Assembly: GCF_013407955.1 (NCBI RefSeq)
Contig: NZ_JACCBU010000001.1
Location: 6,200,001-6,264,000, forward strand
Length of the DNA: 64,000 nt
From: Microlunatus parietis
GTDB lineage: Bacteria > Actinomycetota > Actinomycetes > Propionibacteriales > Propionibacteriaceae
Direction: 5' to 3'
The notes beneath the pieces are model-generated. The model made no database searches. It was not told the origin of the DNA and saw only the letters and a list, made by a program, of their open reading frames with translations. A program made the translations under genes and the position numbers. Below, piece by piece: positions 58,891 through 64,000 of this stretch (the first letter of the stretch is position 1; each line of letters starts with the position of its first letter).

Positions 58891-60678
58891 TCAGTGTGTG
58901 GTCGAGCCACTCCTGCTGGCCGCGTCGCCCGACTCCAGCTCGGCGTGATCATCGGCCGCTGGCAGCTCGCCGTGACCGTTGCCGTTGCCATGGCCGTTCT
59001 CGTGGCCGTTGCCGTGCGACTGGTGCTCGGCGGCTGCCTCCAGCTCGGCCCGGGTCGGCTTGCGCAGCGAGTCCCGGTAGAAGAACCGGGTGGCCAGCCG
59101 GCGCATGTTCTCCGCCTTGACCTCGCCGTCGCGCATCCCGTCGCCCTCGCCGTCGCTGATCGGTTCCAGCGGCAGGTACTCCCGGTGCTGGGTGAGGGTG
59201 TAGGCCTCCTCCTGGCTGACCGGGACATGCTTCTCCTCGTACCCGCCGGACGGGTCGCGGACGATGATGCCGGACTCGGCCCCGTGCAGCAGCCGGGCCT
59301 CGTCCCGCCGCTGCAGGCCGATGCAGACCCGCTTGGTGATCATGAACGCGATCACCGGGCCGACGAAGACCGCGATGCGCAGGAAGTCGGTCACCGAGTT
59401 CAGCGACACGTCGAAGATCACGGCGATCAGGTCGTTGCCGCCGCCGGCCCAGAACAGTCCGTAGCAGGTGATGCCGGCGACGCCGAAGGCGGTCCGGGTC
59501 GGGTTGTTCCGCGGCCGCTCCAGGATGTGGTGCTCGGAGTTGTCCCCGGTCACCCACCGCTCGACGAACGGGTAGGCCACCAGGATCGCCGGGAACAACA
59601 GCATCAGGCCGACGCCCGGTATGAAGATGTTCCAGGACCAGGTGGTGCCGCCGATGTGTGACTCCAGGCCCGGCATGATCCGGACCGCGCCCTCGACGAA
59701 GCCCAGATACCAGTCCGGCTGCGAACCGGCGGTCACCTCGGCCGGGTTGTACGGGCCGTACGCCCACACCGGGTTGATCTGCATCACCGCGCCCATCAGC
59801 GCGATGACGCCGAACACGATGAAGAAGAAGCCGCCCGCCTTGGCCATGTAGACCGGGAACAGCGGGTAACCGACGACGTTCTTCTCGGTCCGGCCCGGGC
59901 CCGGGTACTGGGTGTGCTTCTGGAAGAAGACCAGCCCGACGTGGACGGCAATCAGGGCGAGCAGGATCCCCGGCACCAACAGGACGTGCGCGATGTAGAA
60001 CCGGGAGATGATCAGGTCACCCGGGAACTCGCCGCCGAAGACGAAGAACTCCGCCCAGGTGCCGATCAGCGGGACCGACCGGATCAGGCCGTCGACGAAC
60101 CGGACGCCGGTGCCGGAGAGCAGATCGTCCGGCAGCGAGTAGCCGGTCAGGCCGGCCAGGATCGTCGTCATCAGCAGGATGACGCCGAGGATCCAGTTCA
60201 GTTCGCGGGGCTTGCGGAAGGCGCCGGTGAAGAACGTCCGCATCATGTGGGCGTACATCGCGACCACGAACAGCAGCGCGGCCCAGTGGTGCATCTGCCG
60301 GACCAGCAGGCCGCCGCGGATGTCGAACGAGATGTCCAGCGTGGAGGCGAACGCCTCCGACAGGTGCAGACCCTTGAGCAGCTGGTACGAGCCGTCGTAC
60401 TCGATCTCGGCCATCGAGGGCTTGAACCACAGGGTCAGGAAGACGCCGGTGATCAGCAGCACGATGAAGGAGTAGAGCGCGATCTCGCCGAGCAGGAAGG
60501 ACCAGTGGTCCGGGAAGATCTTGCGCAGATTGGACCGGCCCAGCTTGGCCAGGCTCAGCCGCTCGTCGGCCCAGCCGGCCGGACCGGCGGCCGCCTTGAG
60601 CACCGGCCCCGGCTGCTTGGGCGGCGTAGTCGCCTGGGTCGCCTGACTCTCGGTGACCTTGTTGGCCGGTTTCGCCAT
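58891..60678 (-). CDS. qcrB: cytochrome bc1 complex cytochrome b subunit
   Basis: A 595-residue, actinobacterial-type cytochrome b, oxidising menaquinol. About nine helices. GGLLVRQMHHWAALLFVVAM and the later RFYIAHVLLVPGILLALIAV region carry heme-ligand His residues. The Qo motif is SQPDWYLGF (PDWY instead of PEWY). A long hydrophilic C-terminal tail ends in His/Gly/Asn repeats (NGHENGHGNGNGHGE). ATG 60678 overlaps the qcrA stop by one base. Last gene of ctaE-qcrC-qcrA-qcrB. Confidence 0.97.
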   Translation of the reverse strand: MAKPANKVTESQATQATTPPKQPGPVLKAAAGPAGWADERLSLAKLGRSNLRKIFPDHWSFLLGEIALYSFIVLLITGVFLTLWFKPSMAEIEYDGSYQLLKGLHLSEAFASTLDISFDIRGGLLVRQMHHWAALLFVVAMYAHMMRTFFTGAFRKPRELNWILGVILLMTTILAGLTGYSLPDDLLSGTGVRFVDGLIRSVPLIGTWAEFFVFGGEFPGDLIISRFYIAHVLLVPGILLALIAVHVGLVFFQKHTQYPGPGRTEKNVVGYPLFPVYMAKAGGFFFIVFGVIALMGAVMQINPVWAYGPYNPAEVTAGSQPDWYLGFVEGAVRIMPGLESHIGGTTWSWNIFIPGVGLMLLFPAILVAYPFVERWVTGDNSEHHILERPRNNPTRTAFGVAGITCYGLFWAGGGNDLIAVIFDVSLNSVTDFLRIAVFVGPVIAFMITKRVCIGLQRRDEARLLHGAESGIIVRDPSGGYEEKHVPVSQEEAYTLTQHREYLPLEPISDGEGDGMRDGEVKAENMRRLATRFFYRDSLRKPTRAELEAAAEHQSHGNGHENGHGNGNGHGELPAADDHAELESGDAASRSGSTTH

Positions 60679-61793
60679 CAGTTATCACCCTTTTGGAAGT
60701 CGCCGTGCGAGTCGCGCTCGAAGAAGCTCGGCCCCACCGGAACGGTGAAATCGCTCCGGGCAATCAAGTATCCCTCCGCATCCGTGGTGATCGGAAGCTG
60801 CGGCAGGGCACGCGCCGCCGGGCCGAACACCACGATGCCGGAATCGCCGAGGTCGAACGTCGACTGGTGGCACGGGCAGAGCAGATGGTGGGTCTGGTCC
60901 TCCCACAGGCTGATCGGGCAGCCGACGTGGGTGCAGATCTTGGAGTAGCAGAGGATCCCGCCGACCTGCCAGTCGCGGCGCGACTCCGGGATCTTGATCC
61001 GGTTCGGGTCCATCCGGACGATCACGATCGACGACTTCGCCTTGGCCTGCTGGAACTCGGCGCCGTGCAGCTCCTGCAGATTCTCCGGCTGGCCGTTGAT
61101 CAACTGGCCGATCCGCATGTCGGAGGCCTTGATCGGGGTGTAGCTGACGTCCTGGACGAGCTTGACGCCCTCGGCCCAGATAGTCTTCATGATCGTCTCT
61201 TTGCGGGTCGCCGCGACCGGCCACGGGCCGAGGTCGGCCAGCACGACGAGGGCCGGCAGGCCGAGCGCGCCGAGGGCGCCGGCCAGGCTGCGGCCGAGCA
61301 CCTTTCGGCGGGTGATCGCCGACTCGTCGATGCCGGTGTTGACCTGGGCGATCGTGTCCTTGCGGTCCTCCTCGCTGGACTGCAGCGGGTGCCGCTCGTC
61401 GCTGATCTCGTGGTTCGCCATGATCTGGCGGGACCACTGGATCGCGCCGATGCCGATCAGCAGGATCGCGAACCCGGCGGTCAGGCCGAGCCCGACGTGC
61501 TGGGCGTTGGCGTGCAGCGGGCCGAAGTTCACGTACATGTCCCGCGGCATCGCGAAGTAGATCACGACGAACGCGATCGCCAGTACCGGAACCAGCCCGA
61601 ACATGGCGGCGACCTGGCGGGTGGCCCGATCGGCGGCCTTCGGGTCGACGTCGGTCAGCCGCGGGTGGTGCTCCTCCAGGCCCGGGTCCGGGACCGGGTA
61701 GCGGGGCCAGTCCCGCCCGGTGTCCACGCCACCCTGGGTGGCTGTCGCCAGTTCCTTGCCCTGGGGGTCGGTTTCGCCCCGGGTGTCACTCAT
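60678..61793 (-). CDS. qcrA: cytochrome bc1 complex Rieske iron-sulfur subunit
   Basis: A 371-residue Rieske protein with three N-terminal membrane helices (VAAMFGLVPVLAIAFVVIYF, HVGLGLTAGFAILLIGIGAI, LAGALGALGLPALVVLADL), the actinobacterial arrangement. The cluster is bound by CTHVGCPIS and CPCHQSTFD. Hydrophilic N-terminal extension of about 80 residues. It overlaps qcrC by four bases at its start. Confidence 0.97.
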   Translation of the reverse strand: MSDTRGETDPQGKELATATQGGVDTGRDWPRYPVPDPGLEEHHPRLTDVDPKAADRATRQVAAMFGLVPVLAIAFVVIYFAMPRDMYVNFGPLHANAQHVGLGLTAGFAILLIGIGAIQWSRQIMANHEISDERHPLQSSEEDRKDTIAQVNTGIDESAITRRKVLGRSLAGALGALGLPALVVLADLGPWPVAATRKETIMKTIWAEGVKLVQDVSYTPIKASDMRIGQLINGQPENLQELHGAEFQQAKAKSSIVIVRMDPNRIKIPESRRDWQVGGILCYSKICTHVGCPISLWEDQTHHLLCPCHQSTFDLGDSGIVVFGPAARALPQLPITTDAEGYLIARSDFTVPVGPSFFERDSHGDFQKGDN

Positions 61794-62605
61794 TTCGCGC
61801 GAGCTCCCTTTGCGGTGATCCAGACGGTGAACGCGATCAGCACCCCGAGACCGACGACCCAGGCCCAGAAGCCCTCGCTCACCGGGCCGAGCCCGCCGAG
61901 CGTGAAGCCGCCCGCGTTCGGCTGCGAGTTCAGGTGGTTGAGGTAGCCGATGATCTGCCGCTTCTCCTCCGGGGTCAGGGCCCGGTCGGGGAAGACGGGC
62001 ATCTGCTGCGGGCCGGTCTGCATGGCCTCGTACAGGTGCCGGTTGCTGACGCCCTCGAGGGTCGGCGCGTACTTGCCGTTCGGCAGCGCGCCGCCGGAGC
62101 CGGCGAAGTTGTGGCAGGCCGAGCAGTTGGTCCGGAACAACTCACCGCCGCGGGCGAGGTCCTCGTCCGACAGGCCCTCGGGGTTGTAGTCCTCCTCGGC
62201 GGGGATGTCCGGGCCCGGGCCGAGCGAGGCGACATAGGCCGCCAGCGCGGCGATCTCCTCGTCGGTGTAGAGGTTCTTCTTGCGCGGGGCCTGCTGGCCG
62301 GGCTGCGCCATCGGCATCCGGCCGGTGCCGACCTGGAAGTCGACCGCGGCGGCGCCGACGCCGATCAGCGGCGGGCCCTGGATGGTCCCGCTGACCTGGC
62401 CCTCGCCCTGCAGGCCGTGGCAGGACGCGCAGCCCACCGCGAACAGGGCCTTGCCCTCGGCGATCTGCTGGCTCTTGCCGGTGTCGGCCGCAACCTGGTC
62501 GGCCGGTGAGACGACGGAATAGATGCCGCCGACCACGACGAGGGCGAACAACAGCATCAAGACCTTGGCGGCCGGATGGCGTCGTCTGGCGGACAGGAAT
62601 CGCAC
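61790..62605 (-). CDS. qcrC: cytochrome bc1 complex diheme cytochrome c subunit
   Basis: A 271-residue membrane-bound diheme cytochrome. N-terminal membrane helix (VLMLLFALVVVGGIYSVVSP), heme sites CASCHG and CSACHN, and a C-terminal helix (GFWAWVVGLGVLIAFTVWIT). The two c-type domains replace the separate cytochrome c in actinobacteria, passing electrons straight to cytochrome aa3. ATG 62605 is 79 bases after ctaE. Confidence 0.97.
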   Translation of the reverse strand: MRFLSARRRHPAAKVLMLLFALVVVGGIYSVVSPADQVAADTGKSQQIAEGKALFAVGCASCHGLQGEGQVSGTIQGPPLIGVGAAAVDFQVGTGRMPMAQPGQQAPRKKNLYTDEEIAALAAYVASLGPGPDIPAEEDYNPEGLSDEDLARGGELFRTNCSACHNFAGSGGALPNGKYAPTLEGVSNRHLYEAMQTGPQQMPVFPDRALTPEEKRQIIGYLNHLNSQPNAGGFTLGGLGPVSEGFWAWVVGLGVLIAFTVWITAKGARAK

Positions 62606-62683
62606 GTCGGGGGTCCCTCTCGGTGTCAGGGCTGACTCTTCAGTCGGTCGAGCTCTTCAGTTATGTACGGATGCGTACGGCGG

Positions 62684-63403
62684 TCAGCGCAGGATGTAGA
62701 TCACGAAGAACAGGGCGATCCACACCACGTCGACGAAGTGCCAGTAGTACGAGACCACGACGGCGGACACCGCCTGCTCGTGGGTGAAGGTGCGGGCGAG
62801 GAACGTACGCCCCAGCAGGATCAGGAACGCGATCAGGCCGCCCAGCACGTGCAGGCCGTGGAAGCCGGTGGCCAGGAAGAACACCGACCCGTAGCCGTTG
62901 GCGGAGATGGTCAGACCCTCGTGGATCAGCTCGGCGTACTCGTACACCTGGCCGCCGATGAAGAAGGAACCCATGACGAAGGTCAGCACGTACCACTCGC
63001 GCAGGCCCCACTTGTTCACCTGCAGCAGGGAGCCGGTCCGGCCCACCTGGCCGCGCTCGGCGGCGAACACGCCGAGCTGGCAGGTGATCGAACTGGCCAC
63101 CAGCACGCTGGTGTTGAGGATCGCGAACTCGATGTTGAGGATCCCGGACTGGGTCGCCCAGAGCGACTCCGAAGCCGGCAGACCGGCCGCCTCGTTCTGG
63201 CCGTTGGTCACATTGCGGATCGTGAAGTAGCCGGCGAACAGCGCGGCGAAGAACATCAGCTCGGAGGCGAGCCACACGATCGTCCCCACGGCCACCATGT
63301 CCGGACGGCCCGGACGACCGTGCAGCCGCGACTGCGGGATGGAGTGCAGGGCCCCGGCCGGTTTCTCGGCGGCGGTCGTCGTGGAGTGCGTGTGTAGAGC
63401 CAC
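62684..63403 (-). CDS. ctaE: cytochrome c oxidase subunit III
   Basis: A 239-residue subunit of aa3 oxidase, with five helices in view: TIVWLASELMFFAALFAGYF, ILNTSVLVASSITCQLGVF, YVLTFVMGSFFIGGQVYEYA, FLATGFHGLHVLGGLIAFLI and VVVSYYWHFVDVVWIALFFV. FHGLHV and YYWHFVD are diagnostic. The start is GTG 63403, six bases after CATAAT, so the operon's first mRNA is likely leaderless. Confidence 0.97.
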   Translation of the reverse strand: MALHTHSTTTAAEKPAGALHSIPQSRLHGRPGRPDMVAVGTIVWLASELMFFAALFAGYFTIRNVTNGQNEAAGLPASESLWATQSGILNIEFAILNTSVLVASSITCQLGVFAAERGQVGRTGSLLQVNKWGLREWYVLTFVMGSFFIGGQVYEYAELIHEGLTISANGYGSVFFLATGFHGLHVLGGLIAFLILLGRTFLARTFTHEQAVSAVVVSYYWHFVDVVWIALFFVIYILR

Positions 63404-63409
63404 GGGGTC

Positions 63410-63415
63410 ATTATG
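63410..63415 (-). promoter_or_regulatory. -10 element of the ctaE-qcrCAB promoter (leaderless)
   Basis: Minus-strand CATAAT, six bases from the GTG at 63403. A GTGACC sits 17 bases farther upstream as a weak -35. Confidence 0.5.
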
Positions 63416-63496
63416 TCTGTGCCGCCGCGCCCGGTCACGTCGGGGTTGTCAATGTCGTGTGTGTGTCTGGCCACGTCTTCGTTGCCGGGCGTTTCG

Positions 63497-63502
63497 TAGG
63501 CT
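63497..63502 (+). promoter_or_regulatory. -10 element of a leaderless promoter (DinB gene)
   Basis: TAGGCT six bases before GTG 63509. Confidence 0.4.
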
Positions 63503-63508
63503 GCGGCG

Positions 63509-64000
63509 GTGACCGAATCGATACCGGTGGCGCTGCGTCCGGACGCCTTCCACGCCGACCTGCGGACCCAGTTCGACACGTTTCTCGACGACCACCGGGC
63601 CGCGCTCGAGGCGTCGCTGGACGGGCTCACCGAGGAGCAGGCGCGGCGCCGCCTGGTCCCGTCGGCGACGACCCTGCTCGGCCTGGTGCAGCACGGCACG
63701 TTCGTCGAGCGGGTCTGGTTCGACGAGGCGGTCACCGGCCGCAGCCGGGCCGAGATCGGGATCCCGGACACGCCGGACGAGTCGTTCCGGGTGGCGCCGG
63801 ACGCCACGATCGCATCGGTACGGGCCGCGTACCGCGCCGCCTGCGCCGACTCCCGGGCCGCCGCGGCCGGGCTCGGGCTCGACGACGTGGTCACCGGGAA
63901 TCGCCGGGGACCGCTGCCGCTGCGCTGGATCTATCTGCACCTGCTCCGCGAGCTGGCCCAGCACTGCGGCCACGCCGACATCCTCCGGGAACAGATCCTG
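63509..64000 (+). CDS. DinB family protein, partial at the right edge
   Basis: The frame from GTG 63509 stays open to the end of the window (164 codons). It reads FDTFLDDHRAALEASLDGLT, ATTLLGLVQHGTFVERVWFD with the first metal His, and LRWIYLHLLRELAQHCGHAD with the later His pair, as in the DinB/DUF664 four-helix bundle. The last seen residues are ILREQIL, close to the usual C terminus. These are metal-dependent, often thiol (mycothiol/bacillithiol) transferase-like proteins. Divergent from ctaE. Confidence 0.88.
   Translation, partial: MTESIPVALRPDAFHADLRTQFDTFLDDHRAALEASLDGLTEEQARRRLVPSATTLLGLVQHGTFVERVWFDEAVTGRSRAEIGIPDTPDESFRVAPDATIASVRAAYRAACADSRAAAAGLGLDDVVTGNRRGPLPLRWIYLHLLRELAQHCGHADILREQIL

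Noticed and set aside
1..64000. tRNA, rRNA, CRISPR, prophage or replication-origin features
   Set aside because: None was recognised by reading; small tRNAs could have been missed without a covariance-model search.

Overview
The window is high-GC DNA from an actinobacterium. The evidence is the ctaE-qcrC-qcrA-qcrB respiratory order, an RNase E/G with a long Ala/Pro/Lys/Arg-rich N-terminal extension, an FprA-type ferredoxin reductase, a DUF222/HNH protein, an F420-type LLM oxidoreductase, an IdeR/DtxR-like iron box, and many genes with a TAnnnT -10 element only 6-8 nt before the start codon (leaderless). A Propionibacteriales/Microlunatus-like source would fit, but that placement is inference. 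No rRNA, tRNA, CRISPR array, transposase or prophage was recognised.

Layout. 1-6.7 kb: a PPOX flavoprotein, RNase E/G, a convergent phosphotransferase, a DUF222/HNH protein and a GNAT acetyltransferase. 6.7-18 kb: a probable phosphonate catabolic locus with a zinc alcohol dehydrogenase, a LysR regulator, a complete peptide/nickel-type ABC importer, phosphonoacetate hydrolase (PhnA), an aldehyde dehydrogenase, and a convergent alkaline-phosphatase-superfamily enzyme. 18-27.3 kb: FprA, small membrane proteins, an ArsR regulator divergent from a cation exchanger, a HipA-like kinase with DUF3037, a GH36 alpha-galactosidase, a peptidoglycan amidase and a truncated DUF5701 gene. 27.3-33 kb: a Gfo/Idh/MocA oxidoreductase facing a decayed relative, then rplU-rpmA-obg-proB. 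32.9-34.2 kb: an AbiEi/DUF559-type gene bracketed by 78-bp inverted repeats. 34.2-44.3 kb: an epimerase-kinase fusion divergent from a polyol-type dehydrogenase, then a second complete peptide-type ABC importer. 44.3-56.6 kb: heme oxygenase behind an iron box, a frameshifted GxGYxYP gene, DUF1304 and cupin genes divergent from a LuxR regulator, a GlxA/AraC regulator, MBL and dienelactone hydrolases, a methyltransferase pseudogene, a class F-like sortase with its probable substrate, a Xi-class GST, an LLM oxidoreductase and an amidohydrolase remnant. 56.6-64 kb: a MazG-like protein, gdhA, a GreA/GreB-type factor, qcrBAC-ctaE and a DinB gene running off the end.

How genes work together. In the phosphonate locus the dehydrogenase, aldehyde dehydrogenase and PhnA could convert a hydroxyethyl- or aldehyde-phosphonate through phosphonoacetate to acetate and phosphate, with substrate brought in by the adjacent importer; the last step rests on family knowledge, the earlier ones are inference. 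The qcr/cta genes encode parts of the bc1-aa3 respiratory supercomplex. The sortase and the Pro/Ser/Glu-repeat surface protein form a two-gene unit.

The strongest unexplained signals are (i) massive over-representation of the palindrome TGATCA, with rare codons used specifically to create it and many start codons embedded in it, and (ii) the inverted-repeat-bracketed nuclease-like gene cassette at 32946-34192.
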